Positions 25,003 through 33,363 of a stretch of 64,000 bases of DNA are shown one piece after another. This DNA comes from Paenibacillus sp. JNUCC32 (lineage in GTDB: Bacteria > Bacillota > Bacilli > Paenibacillales > Paenibacillaceae). The notes under the pieces were generated by a model, which saw only the letters and a list, made by a program, of their open reading frames with translations, was not told the DNA's origin and did no database searches. Positions within the stretch are counted from its first letter, which is position 1, and the number at the start of each line of letters is the position of its first letter. The translations under genes were made by a program, and so were the position numbers. The stretch spans positions 5,915,501-5,979,500 of the forward strand of contig NZ_CP062260.1 of the NCBI RefSeq assembly GCF_014863545.1, in the 5' to 3' direction.

Positions 25003-26301
25003 ATGCTACAATATGACGTTGCCGTTGTAGGTGGAGGCGTAGCGGGTTTAACAGCAGCAATCTATACGGCTAGAGCCGGAAAGCAAACGATACTCGTTGA
25101 AAAGCAGGAACGTTTGGGGGGGCGGGCCATGACCCATAAGAAGAAGGGAGCCTACTTCAATCTGGGCGGGCATGCCTTATATCATGGAGATGCCCTTTCA
25201 ACCTTTCGCGAATTAGGGCTCCAATTGCCGGGGGGTCGACCTTCGGTTGACGGGTACGGGATTTGGAAAGGGAAACTAAGTCCGTTACCCATGGGCGTGA
25301 AATCTCTATTCACCACCCCTCTATTATCCTGGAGGGGCAAGATGGAGCTCGGTGCTTGGCTTGCGAAATTAGGTAAACTGGATACGCAGGTGTACGACAA
25401 GATGAGTGTGCGCGAATGGATTGAAGGCAACGTGCAGGATCCGATGGTACGAAATTTATTCTATTCGCTATTGCGTACGGCAAGTTATGTGGTAGCCCCT
25501 GACCTGCAGGCGGCCGGTCCCGTACTGCAGCAGCTTAAGCACGCGCTGAAGGGGGTGTTGTACCTGGATCGGGGCTGGGGGGCCATGGTCGATGAATTAA
25601 AACAAAAGGCCCTGGAGCAGGGAGTTCAAATCGTAACGAAGAATAAAGTCATCTCGGTTGATCATCACGAGGGAAAGGTACGGCACGTCCTTTGCGGCGA
25701 TGGCATGAAAATAGAAGCCAATCATATTATTCTTGCCACGCCTCCAGCTGTCGCCCACGAACTGGTGCCCCATGCAGAAGAAACCGCTCTGCATACGTGG
25801 AAGGAGCAGGCGGTCGAAGTGACAGCGGCTTGCTTGGATGTAGCCCTGCGTCGTCTTCCGGAGCCGAAGCAGCAGTTTGTGTACGGCCTCGATCAAACCG
25901 TATTTCTCTCGAATCAATCCCGAGCGGCTTACCTGAGCGAAGATGGCGCGCAAGTCATAACCTTGCTTAAGTATCAGGGCAAGGAGAAGGATGCAAGAAG
26001 GGATCTGCAGGAGTTAGAAGAAACCTTAGACTTGGTGCAGCCGGGTTGGCGCAACGAGCTCGTTGAGAAACAATACCTTCCTAACATCACGGTTTGCCAT
26101 GATTTTATGCATCTGAAACGCCAGGAGAACCCGGGTCCAGCCGTCCCTGAAATCATCGGGTTGTATGTAGCGGGAGAATGGGCAGCGCATGGCGAACTCT
26201 TGGTTGATGCTGCAACTGCAAGCGCCAAGCGTGCCGTACAGCATATACTCTCGCTTGAAAGTGAGGAAAGGACCCCGAATGAGCACAGAGTCATTGTATA
26301 A
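25003..26301 (+). CDS. FAD-dependent oxidoreductase (phytoene desaturase/amine oxidase-like)
   Basis: 432 residues. The N-terminal dinucleotide motif is DVAVVGGGVAGLTAAIYTARAGKQTILVEKQERLGGRAMT, with GWGAMVDELKQKALEQGVQI in mid-protein and GLYVAGEWAAHGELLVDAATASAKRA at the C-terminus, which is the FAD-closing block of the NAD(P)-binding_8/amine oxidase group. Its substrate is unknown. It overlaps the ECF41 sigma factor gene by 23 bases, so the two are translated together. Oxidoreductases are among the typical partners of ECF41 sigma factors, where they are probably the main regulon. Confidence 0.85.
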   Translation: MLQYDVAVVGGGVAGLTAAIYTARAGKQTILVEKQERLGGRAMTHKKKGAYFNLGGHALYHGDALSTFRELGLQLPGGRPSVDGYGIWKGKLSPLPMGVKSLFTTPLLSWRGKMELGAWLAKLGKLDTQVYDKMSVREWIEGNVQDPMVRNLFYSLLRTASYVVAPDLQAAGPVLQQLKHALKGVLYLDRGWGAMVDELKQKALEQGVQIVTKNKVISVDHHEGKVRHVLCGDGMKIEANHIILATPPAVAHELVPHAEETALHTWKEQAVEVTAACLDVALRRLPEPKQQFVYGLDQTVFLSNQSRAAYLSEDGAQVITLLKYQGKEKDARRDLQELEETLDLVQPGWRNELVEKQYLPNITVCHDFMHLKRQENPGPAVPEIIGLYVAGEWAAHGELLVDAATASAKRAVQHILSLESEERTPNEHRVIV

Positions 26302-27151
26302 AAGCTATCGATCCGCTCTTTTCTCGTTAGCTTACCGGATGCTGGGAAGTGTGATGGATGCGGAAGATATCGTGCAGGAGGCCTTCATCAGCTATAACCA
26401 ATTGCCCCATCCGGAGGACATTCGCAATGAGAGAGCGTTTCTGTACAAAATCGTAACGAATCGCTGCTTGGATTTGCTGCGCTCTTCTGCCAAAAAGCGC
26501 GAGCTGTACGTCGGTCCCTGGCTGCCGGAACCCCTGATCGAGAATTTGGCGTCAGAGACGGACCCTTCTCTTATCGTAGAGCAGCAAGAGTCCATTTCTA
26601 CAGCATACCTGCTGCTGCTTCAGCAGCTTAACGCGGTGGAAAGAGCCGTTTTTCTTCTCCGCGAGATTTTCCATTATTCCTATGACGAAATTGCTGAAAT
26701 CCTGGGAAAAAGCAGTGCGAATTGCCGTCAAATCTTCCGCCGTGCTAAGGGCAGCATTCATTTTGATCCTGATCAGAGACCGTCGATCTCGGTGGCGGAG
26801 GCGCAGATCAAGGATTTTGTGGATTCCCTCTTACAGGGAAACACGAATAAGCTGCTGGAGCTGTTAAGCGAAAATGTCGTGCTCTACTCGGACGGCGGCG
26901 GTAAAGTCAGAGCGGCGCAAATACCTGTGGTTGGAGTCCATAAAGTGATCCAATTGCATCTGAACCTGCTTAAAATGTATGAAGGACAATATGTGTACTC
27001 TTATCTTACCGTCAATGGTCTGCCGGGAATACGGATCCGGTTGGATCACGGTGTCCAATTTATTTATTCTTTTGCTTTTAAAAACAATCGAATCGAGACG
27101 ATGTATACCGTGGCAAATCCGGATAAACTCAGACATATACAGTTGCCGTGA
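26279..27151 (+). CDS. ECF41-type RNA polymerase sigma factor with C-terminal SnoaL-like domain
   Basis: 290 residues from the ATG behind AGGAAAGGA; a longer frame lies inside the upstream gene. Sigma region 2 (about 1-75) includes AYRMLGSVMDAEDIVQEAF; region 4 (about 105-155) includes AVFLLREIFHYSYDEIAEILGKSSANCRQIFRRAK. The linker carries WLPEPL (81-86). The C-terminal extension (about 172-290) carries DGGGK (205-209) and NPDKL (280-284). These three motifs define ECF41, whose fused C-terminal domain controls activity in place of an anti-sigma factor. The matching promoter at 24942-24968 supports autoregulation. Confidence 0.92.
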   Translation: MSTESLYKSYRSALFSLAYRMLGSVMDAEDIVQEAFISYNQLPHPEDIRNERAFLYKIVTNRCLDLLRSSAKKRELYVGPWLPEPLIENLASETDPSLIVEQQESISTAYLLLLQQLNAVERAVFLLREIFHYSYDEIAEILGKSSANCRQIFRRAKGSIHFDPDQRPSISVAEAQIKDFVDSLLQGNTNKLLELLSENVVLYSDGGGKVRAAQIPVVGVHKVIQLHLNLLKMYEGQYVYSYLTVNGLPGIRIRLDHGVQFIYSFAFKNNRIETMYTVANPDKLRHIQLP

Positions 27152-27159
27152 TACAAAAA

Positions 27160-27204
27160 GCAGGGCTGATTTAAGATCATAGGATCTTAGTCGGCCCTGC
27201 TGCT
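27160..27204 (+). terminator. Terminator after the sigma factor gene
   Basis: GCAGGGC (27160-27166) pairs with GCCCTGC (27194-27200) around further pairing (AAGATC with GATCTT); the T tail is poor. The remaining 27205-27334 shows no gene. Confidence 0.55.
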
Positions 27205-27334
27205 GTATAAGGCTGAGGAATTCTCAGGAGATACGCCTCGCGGAGTCACTCCAGCATTTCATCTGCTTACGCATCATGGTCCAGCCAGTCAAGCTTATGA
27301 CTGACAGGCTGCTGCTCTGCAGCATAGTACTCCG

Positions 27335-28270
27335 TTATACGCCTGAATATGCCATGAAGCCGCCGTCCACGGGAATTACCGTTCCCGTGACGAAGCCGGA
27401 GGTCTGATCGTCCACGAGCCAGAGCAGGGTGCCCAGCAGATCCTCCGGCACGCCGAAACGCCTCATGGGGGTATGGGAGATGATTTTATGAGAGCGCTCG
27501 GTTAATGTACCGTCGTTATGAGTCAGCAAATTGCGGTTTTGCTCGGTCAGGAAGAAGCCCGGCGCAATCGCGTTCACGCGAATGCCCGATTCCGCAAGAT
27601 GAACGGACAGCCACTGCGTGAAGTTGTTGATGGCCGCTTTGGCTGCGCTGTAAGCCGGCACCTTGGTCATCGGGCTGGGTGCGCTCATGGATGAGACATT
27701 CAGCACGACGGCCCCGGGACGCCCCAGCATCCCTTCCGCGAAGACTTGCGTCGGTATCAGCGTGCCGATGAAGTTCAAATCGAACACGCTGCGGAAGCCC
27801 GGCACGCTTAACCCGAAGAAGGTTGTCACATCGGGCTGCCCCACATCCTCCGGACGGAAAATCTCGTTGGTTGTATTCGCGTCTTTCCGGTTGCCGCCGG
27901 CTCCGTTAATCAGGATATCGCAGGGTCCGAAAGACTCGCGCACAGCTTTTTCCGCTTGCCGGACGCTTTCCACATCCGTTACATCGCAGGGAACGGCAAT
28001 CGCCGTACCGCCGGCAGCCGTAATTTCATCGGCCACCTGCTGCCCTTTCTCGGCCGTACGGTTCAAGACGGCCACCTTGGCACCTTGCCGCCCCAGCTCA
28101 AGAGCCATCGCCCGGCACAATACGCCGGAGCCGCCCGTAATGACAACCGTCTTCCCGTTTAATGACGGATGAATGGGAAGGGATGGCGTCGCTTGCGGTG
28201 CGGATTCAACAGAAGCTCCGCTTGATCCGGCTTCGGATGTACCTGCTGCATGGATATTTACCTCACTCAT
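27335..28270 (-). CDS. uxuB: SDR oxidoreductase, probable D-mannonate oxidoreductase
   Basis: 311 residues from the ATG behind AAGGAGG, which overlaps the uxuA stop as ATGA. The Rossmann motif is [19 protein letters not shown], the structural NGAGG is at [14 protein letters not shown], and the catalytic Ser and Tyr-X3-Lys are in [28 protein letters not shown] proteins of this length with the long insert after NGAGG, next to uxuA, are the YjmF-type fructuronate reductases, which interconvert D-fructuronate and D-mannonate with NAD(H). An unusual alanine/serine-rich N-terminal extension of about 35 residues precedes the domain. Confidence 0.85.
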   Translation of the reverse strand: MSEVNIHAAGTSEAGSSGASVESAPQATPSLPIHPSLNGKTVVITGGSGVLCRAMALELGRQGAKVAVLNRTAEKGQQVADEITAAGGTAIAVPCDVTDVESVRQAEKAVRESFGPCDILINGAGGNRKDANTTNEIFRPEDVGQPDVTTFFGLSVPGFRSVFDLNFIGTLIPTQVFAEGMLGRPGAVVLNVSSMSAPSPMTKVPAYSAAKAAINNFTQWLSVHLAESGIRVNAIAPGFFLTEQNRNLLTHNDGTLTERSHKIISHTPMRRFGVPEDLLGTLLWLVDDQTSGFVTGTVIPVDGGFMAYSGV

Positions 28271-29364
28271 TGTACGGCCTCCTTCAGCTCGGCTGGACTT
28301 CCCGCGCGCTCCCGGCTGTAAGCGTCCCACAGCCCCCAGAGATACATAATGCCCAAGGCGCGGTCATACAGGCCGTAACCCGGACGGCACTGCTCGCCCC
28401 AGATATGCCGCCCGTGATCGGGCCTTACGTATCCGGTGAAACCGTTGTCATGATAGGCCTGCACAATGCCGGAAATATCGACGGTGCCGTCCTCGGTACG
28501 ATGGGACGTTTCGATGAAATCGCCGTTCTCATAGACGCGTACGTTCCGGATATGCGCGAACGGAATCCGGTCGTGGAACTCATGGATCATGGAGACGATG
28601 TCATTGTCCGGATTGGCGCCAAGCGAGCCGCTGCACAGGGTCAGGCTGTTCGCCGGGCTATCGTACAGCTGCAGGAATCTCCGGAGATTTTCCTGGCTGG
28701 TGATGACCCGCGGCAGGCCGAAGATCGGCCAAGGCGGATCATCCGGGTGAATGGCCATTCGGATGCCGTTCTTCTCGGCAGCCGGGATGACGGCGCTCAA
28801 GAAATATTCGAGGTTGCTCCACAAGTCCTCCTCGGTAACGCCGCGGTACGCTTCGAACAGGGAGGTCAGATGCGCCAAACGCTCCGGCTCCCAGCCCGGC
28901 ATGGTAAGCGCGCTGTTCCGGTTGATCGTCTGAACCAGCTCCATCGGATCGATGCCGTGGATTTTGGCCTTCTCGAAGAAGAGGGCCGTCGAACCATCGG
29001 GGGTCTGTTTATGAAGATCGGTTCTAGCCCAATCGAACACCGGCATGAAATTGTAGCAGATGACTTTGACGCCGACCTGGCCCAACTTCTCAATCGTCCG
29101 GATGTAGTTGGCTATGTATTGATCACGGGAGGGAAGGCCGAGTTTGATGTCCTCGTGCACATTCACGCTTTCCACGACGTCAATATGAAGCCCGTACGCT
29201 TTGGCCTGGTCCGCAATTTCCTCAATTCGCTCCATCGGCCATTCCTCGCCGACAGGAATATCGTGAAGTGCCCATACGATGCCCTCCACGCCGGGGATTT
29301 GTCTAATCTGATCCAGCGAGACCGTATCGTTGCCCTCGCCGAACCATCTGAATACCATGCGCAT
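28267..29364 (-). CDS. uxuA: Mannonate dehydratase
   Basis: 365 residues. It converts D-mannonate to 2-dehydro-3-deoxy-D-gluconate. It begins [35 protein letters not shown], matching Bacillus UxuA closely, with [45 protein letters not shown] and [10 protein letters not shown], which hold metal ligands. It is cotranscribed with the uxuB-like gene (4-base overlap) and lies 116 bases after a GntR regulator on the same strand. It continues the pathway from the divergent uxaC. Confidence 0.95.
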   Translation of the reverse strand: MRMVFRWFGEGNDTVSLDQIRQIPGVEGIVWALHDIPVGEEWPMERIEEIADQAKAYGLHIDVVESVNVHEDIKLGLPSRDQYIANYIRTIEKLGQVGVKVICYNFMPVFDWARTDLHKQTPDGSTALFFEKAKIHGIDPMELVQTINRNSALTMPGWEPERLAHLTSLFEAYRGVTEEDLWSNLEYFLSAVIPAAEKNGIRMAIHPDDPPWPIFGLPRVITSQENLRRFLQLYDSPANSLTLCSGSLGANPDNDIVSMIHEFHDRIPFAHIRNVRVYENGDFIETSHRTEDGTVDISGIVQAYHDNGFTGYVRPDHGRHIWGEQCRPGYGLYDRALGIMYLWGLWDAYSRERAGSPAELKEAVQ

Positions 29365-29480
29365 TTCTTCACCGTCCTTTACAAGTTTAAGGAGTTAACG
29401 CACTGCTGGGAATTTTTGCAGTTACGAGTGTAACGCCAAGATGAAGCCGTGACGAATAAGGGTCTTTCGCGGGTAACGGC

Positions 29481-30158
29481 TTATTTGAAATAATCGGGAT
29501 GCTTCTCTTTCAGCACGGCCAGATTGGAGATAATCAGGCTCAGATGCTGCTGCATTTCACGTTCGGCATGATCGGCGTCATGACGCGAAATCGCGTCCGC
29601 GATCTCCCGATGCTGCTCGTACAGGTTGGTCCAATTCGGATCGGCAGACAGCCATAACATTCGGCTCCGGTTCAGATGAGCGTTCATCTGCTGCAGCACG
29701 TTCCATGTGCCGACCTTGCGGCAGCCTTCAAACAGAATACGGTGGAAGGCCTCATCCAGCTCAAACATGTGCTTGCCGTCATGCTTCTCGATGCTCTCGC
29801 GCTGCTCGGACAGATTTCGCTCCAACTCGGCGAATTTCTCCCCGGGGAAGCTTTCGCAGGCAAGCCGGACGACGGCCTTCTCCAGCTGCTCGCGCATGAA
29901 GCGCGCTTCCTCGACCAGCTCCGAATCGATGAGCGAGACGCGCGTGCCGCGCTGGGGAAGCACGACCACAAGGTCTTCCTGGGCCAGGCGGACGAAGCTT
30001 TCCCGCACCGGCGTCCGGCTGACTTCGAAGGAAAGGGAAACCTCCTTCTCGGACAGAGCCGTTCCCGGGGGCAGCTCGAGACTGACAATCTGCTGCTTCA
30101 GCCGGGAGTACACGATATGTCCGGCCGATCCTGGCTGTAATCGCAAAGATTCTACCAC
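29481..30158 (-). CDS. GntR/FadR-type regulator of hexuronate genes
   Basis: 225 residues. The winged helix (HIVYSRLKQQIVSLELPPGTALSEKEVSLSFEVSRTPVRESFVRLAQEDLVVVLPQRGTRVSLID) spans about 14-80. The C-terminal all-helical FCD effector domain contains the usual Asp/His pattern (DEAFHRILFEGC, EHREIADAISRHDADHAEREMQQHL). It heads the uxuA-uxuB strand and is divergent from uxaC, with a 28-bp palindrome between them. It is most likely a repressor released by a hexuronate such as glucuronate or fructuronate. Confidence 0.9.
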   Translation of the reverse strand: MVESLRLQPGSAGHIVYSRLKQQIVSLELPPGTALSEKEVSLSFEVSRTPVRESFVRLAQEDLVVVLPQRGTRVSLIDSELVEEARFMREQLEKAVVRLACESFPGEKFAELERNLSEQRESIEKHDGKHMFELDEAFHRILFEGCRKVGTWNVLQQMNAHLNRSRMLWLSADPNWTNLYEQHREIADAISRHDADHAEREMQQHLSLIISNLAVLKEKHPDYFK

Positions 30159-30180
30159 TGCATCACCTCCTAATGTATTT

Positions 30181-30208
30181 CATACTACCATACTTGTATG
30201 GTAGTATG
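30181..30208. promoter_or_regulatory. 28-bp palindrome, likely GntR operator
   Basis: CATACTACCATAC (30181-30193) and GTATGGTAGTATG (30196-30208) are perfect inverted repeats separated by TT, centred between the divergent gntR and uxaC genes. FadR-type regulators bind this kind of site. Confidence 0.7.
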
Positions 30209-30245
30209 GAACTGAAAATCGAAATAAGAATCGGAGGGGAACCAC

Positions 30246-31649
30246 ATGAGCCGTTTGGACACGGAGAATCTGCTGCTGAACAGCAACAGCGCGAAGAAAC
30301 TTTATTATGATTATGCGGAAGGGATGCCGATATTCGATTACCACAACCATCTGAACCCGAAGGATATTGCCATCAACCGGCAGTTCGATAACCTGACGGA
30401 GCTATGGCTGGAGGGGGACCATTACAAATGGAGGGCGATGCGCTGGCTTGGCGTCGACGAAGAGCTGATTACAGGCAGCGCCAGTCCTGAAGCGAAGTTC
30501 ATGGCCTGGGCGGCATGCGTTCCGCGATTGGTCGGCAATCCGCTCTATCACTGGACCCATCTGGAGCTGACCCGCTATTTCGGGATTCAAGAGCGGTTGA
30601 CCGCGGAGAATGCCAAGGAGATCTGGGACGCTTGCAATGAGCAGCTGAAGGCTCCTGCCTTGCGGGCAGGCGGAATTTTGGAAAAATTCAAGGTCAACGT
30701 GGCCTGCACGACGGATGATCCCATCGATTCGCTGGAGTTTCACCGGGCCATTCGGGATCAGGGGGAATTGTCCACCGTCGTAGCCCCTGCATTTCGGCCG
30801 GACCGGGTACTGGATATCGCGAACGCGGACTTTCCCTCCTATGCACGGACGCTGGGAACAACGGCCGGTATAACCGTGGACACCTATCAGGGATTGCTGG
30901 ATGCCCTGCAGGAGCGGATCCAATATTTCCATGACCATGGCTGCCGCCTGTCGGATCACGGCTTTGGCGCTTTTCCTTATGAACAGGCCGACGTTAAAGA
31001 AGTTGCGGACATTTACGGCAAAGCCATCGACGGAGGCAGCTTAACCCCGCTCGAGGAACGGAAATACCGCACCCATACCCTGCTCAAGCTGGGGGAGATG
31101 TATCATGCCAAGGGCTGGACCATGCAGCTGCACATTGGGGCGATTCGGAACAATAATGCGCGCATGTTCGCGAAGATCGGCAAGGACAGCGGGTATGACT
31201 CGATTCTCGATTTCCATCTGGCGGAAAGCCTGAACGGATTCCTGAGCAGTCTCGACAGGAATGATCAGCTGCCGAAAACCATTGTGTACAGCCTGTATTC
31301 CTCGCATTACGAAATGATCGCTACCACGATCGGGAATTTCCAGTCGGCCGGTGTCGAGGGCAAGCTTCAGCTCGGTTCCGCTTGGTGGTTCCACGACCAG
31401 AAGGAAGGGATGCTGAAGCAGCTCACCGCGCTGTCTTCCATGGGGCTGATCAGTACCTTTGTCGGCATGCTGACCGATTCCAGGAGCTTTATGTCGTTCC
31501 CGCGGCATGAATATTTCCGGAGAGTGCTGTGCCGCCTGTTCGGAGATTGGATCAAGGAAGGGGAACTGCCCGCGGATTATGAATATATCGGTGCCATCAT
31601 CCAGGATATTTGCTATCACAATGCCGAGCGTTATTTTCAAATTCATTGA
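30246..31649 (+). CDS. uxaC: Glucuronate isomerase
   Basis: 467 residues. It isomerises D-glucuronate to D-fructuronate (and galacturonate to tagaturonate). The amidohydrolase-fold opening is MPIFDYHNHLNPKDIAINRQFDNLTELWLEGDHYKWRAMR; other family blocks are CTTDDPIDSLEFH, MQLHIGAIRNNNARMF, and DSRSFMSFPRHEYFRR. Length is as usual. The ribosome-binding site is GGAGGGG. It is divergent from gntR-uxuA-uxuB and follows the 28-bp palindrome, so it is probably repressed by the same regulator. Confidence 0.96.
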   Translation: MSRLDTENLLLNSNSAKKLYYDYAEGMPIFDYHNHLNPKDIAINRQFDNLTELWLEGDHYKWRAMRWLGVDEELITGSASPEAKFMAWAACVPRLVGNPLYHWTHLELTRYFGIQERLTAENAKEIWDACNEQLKAPALRAGGILEKFKVNVACTTDDPIDSLEFHRAIRDQGELSTVVAPAFRPDRVLDIANADFPSYARTLGTTAGITVDTYQGLLDALQERIQYFHDHGCRLSDHGFGAFPYEQADVKEVADIYGKAIDGGSLTPLEERKYRTHTLLKLGEMYHAKGWTMQLHIGAIRNNNARMFAKIGKDSGYDSILDFHLAESLNGFLSSLDRNDQLPKTIVYSLYSSHYEMIATTIGNFQSAGVEGKLQLGSAWWFHDQKEGMLKQLTALSSMGLISTFVGMLTDSRSFMSFPRHEYFRRVLCRLFGDWIKEGELPADYEYIGAIIQDICYHNAERYFQIH

Positions 31650-31686
31650 CAATTGCGTGCAGAGCATGAACAATAGATTTACTATA

Positions 31687-31700
31687 TGAAAGCGTTTGCT
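31687..31700 (+). promoter_or_regulatory. cre site (CcpA-binding)
   Basis: TGAAAGCGTTTGCT matches every position of the cre consensus TGWAARCGYTWNCW. It lies 62 bases before the response-regulator gene, so glucose repression of the xylan regulators is likely. Confidence 0.7.
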
Positions 31701-31761
31701 GATGAACCGATAGAAGATCTGTTACAGGCAGATGTGCGCGAAAAGGCGAGGGGGACATACC

Positions 31762-33363
31762 GTGCAAGGGAACCGGGCGATATTGGTGGATGACGAGGTG
31801 TTTACGCGCAAAGGGCTTCTGAAGCTGATTGATTGGGAAGCCTGCGGCTTTCACATTGTGGATGAGGCGGATAACGGGGAAGACGCGCTGGAACTGATTG
31901 AACGGCTTCGGCCGGATGTGGTCATCACCGATATCCGCATGCCGGTGCTGGATGGACTCGAGCTGATCCGACGCGTCGTCACGGACGATATCGTGAAGCC
32001 GTATTTCATTATTGTAAGCGGATACGATGACTTCAACTATGCCCAGCAGGCTGTCCGTTACGGGGTGCATGATTTCATTCTGAAACCGATTGACGAGACG
32101 GAATTCAGTCAGGCGCTGGTCCGGCTCAGCGAACGGCTGGAGTCGGACCGCGAGGCACGCTCGCGGGAAGAGAAGCTGTTGTCGGGCGCCTTGATGGAAT
32201 CGCTCATTATAGGGGAGGCGGATGAGAGTCTGCTGCAGGAATGGGAGCGGCGTCTTGAACTCCGGCCGGAAGACCATCTGTTCTATGTTTTTGTCGAACG
32301 GAACGACCATCCGCCAGCTTCGGCTAACGACAATGACGGAGGCGACTTCAAGGACAGGGTGGAATCGGCCCTTCTTGCGATTTCTAATGGAGAACAGCCC
32401 TTCTATCTGCATGAGCACCGGAACCGCATCGGCATCATCGTTCCTGGAAGCATCCTGCAATCGTTCCAGGGGTGTCAGCGGGGATTTGCTAGGCGCCTTC
32501 AGCAATCGCTCGCCGATTCGAAGCATGAAAGAATCTTCGTCTATTTTGGCCGGCCGGTTTCACGTCTGTCCCTCGTCCAGGATGCCTACGAAACGGCCAA
32601 GCAATCCCTCCTATACAAGTACATCTACGATGAGAGCGGCATCGTGATCCATGAAGAAGCCGCGGTGCATGATCTGCAATACATCGGACTGGAGGAGCGT
32701 CTTTACCAGCAGCTGCTGGAGCAGATCGAGGAGCTGCATTTCGAGAAGCTGGAGGAGACGACTCGTTCGCTGTTCGAATCCTTCCAGGAGAAGCTGTATG
32801 CTCCCGAAGCGGTGAAGACGGCGATCAACCAATGCGTGCTGGGCGTGGTCCGTGTGCTCAGCAGCATGGACGGGGATCAAAGCCGGCTGTCCAGTCTCGA
32901 GCCGATGACCGAGTGGCATGACCGCAACTTGTCGCTTCAGGGGCTGAAGCGGCTGTTCACGGATTTTGCGATTGAGAGCGCGAACTATATCGGACAGCTG
33001 CGCAAGGAACAGCACAAAGGCGGAATCCAGAAGATCCGGGCTTATATCGAGGCCCATTATCATGAGAATATCAGTCTGAAGGGCATCGCCGGGAAGTTTT
33101 ACATGAACCCGGTTTATCTGGGTCAGCTGTTCAAAAAAGCGTACGGCATGTATTTTAATGATTTTTTGCTCCAGCTGCGCGTGAACGAAGCCAAGCGCTT
33201 GCTGCGCCAGACGGATCTGCGCATCTATGAGGTGGCGGAGCGGGTCGGCTTCGGCAATCCGGACTATTTCGTGACGCAATTCGAGAAGATTGAGCGGATG
33301 ACGCCAAGCGAGTACCGGAACCGCTTGATGAAGGAGGCAGCGTCCGAAGGGACGAATGCATGA
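31762..33363 (+). CDS. YesN-type response regulator with AraC domain
   Basis: 533 residues from the GTG behind GAGGGGG. The receiver domain (1-120) has acidic pocket AILVDDE and phosphoacceptor Asp57 (VVITDIRMPVLDG), with TGYDDF-type sequence ISGYDDFNYAQQAV. A middle region of unknown fold follows. The C-terminal AraC double helix-turn-helix (about 430-530) includes NISLKGIAGKFYMNPVYLGQLFKKAYGMYFNDFL and YEVAERVGFGNPDYFVTQFEKIERMTPSEYR. It overlaps the YesM kinase gene by 4 bases. The pair probably senses extracellular oligosaccharide and activates the downstream importer. Confidence 0.93.
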   Translation: MQGNRAILVDDEVFTRKGLLKLIDWEACGFHIVDEADNGEDALELIERLRPDVVITDIRMPVLDGLELIRRVVTDDIVKPYFIIVSGYDDFNYAQQAVRYGVHDFILKPIDETEFSQALVRLSERLESDREARSREEKLLSGALMESLIIGEADESLLQEWERRLELRPEDHLFYVFVERNDHPPASANDNDGGDFKDRVESALLAISNGEQPFYLHEHRNRIGIIVPGSILQSFQGCQRGFARRLQQSLADSKHERIFVYFGRPVSRLSLVQDAYETAKQSLLYKYIYDESGIVIHEEAAVHDLQYIGLEERLYQQLLEQIEELHFEKLEETTRSLFESFQEKLYAPEAVKTAINQCVLGVVRVLSSMDGDQSRLSSLEPMTEWHDRNLSLQGLKRLFTDFAIESANYIGQLRKEQHKGGIQKIRAYIEAHYHENISLKGIAGKFYMNPVYLGQLFKKAYGMYFNDFLLQLRVNEAKRLLRQTDLRIYEVAERVGFGNPDYFVTQFEKIERMTPSEYRNRLMKEAASEGTNA

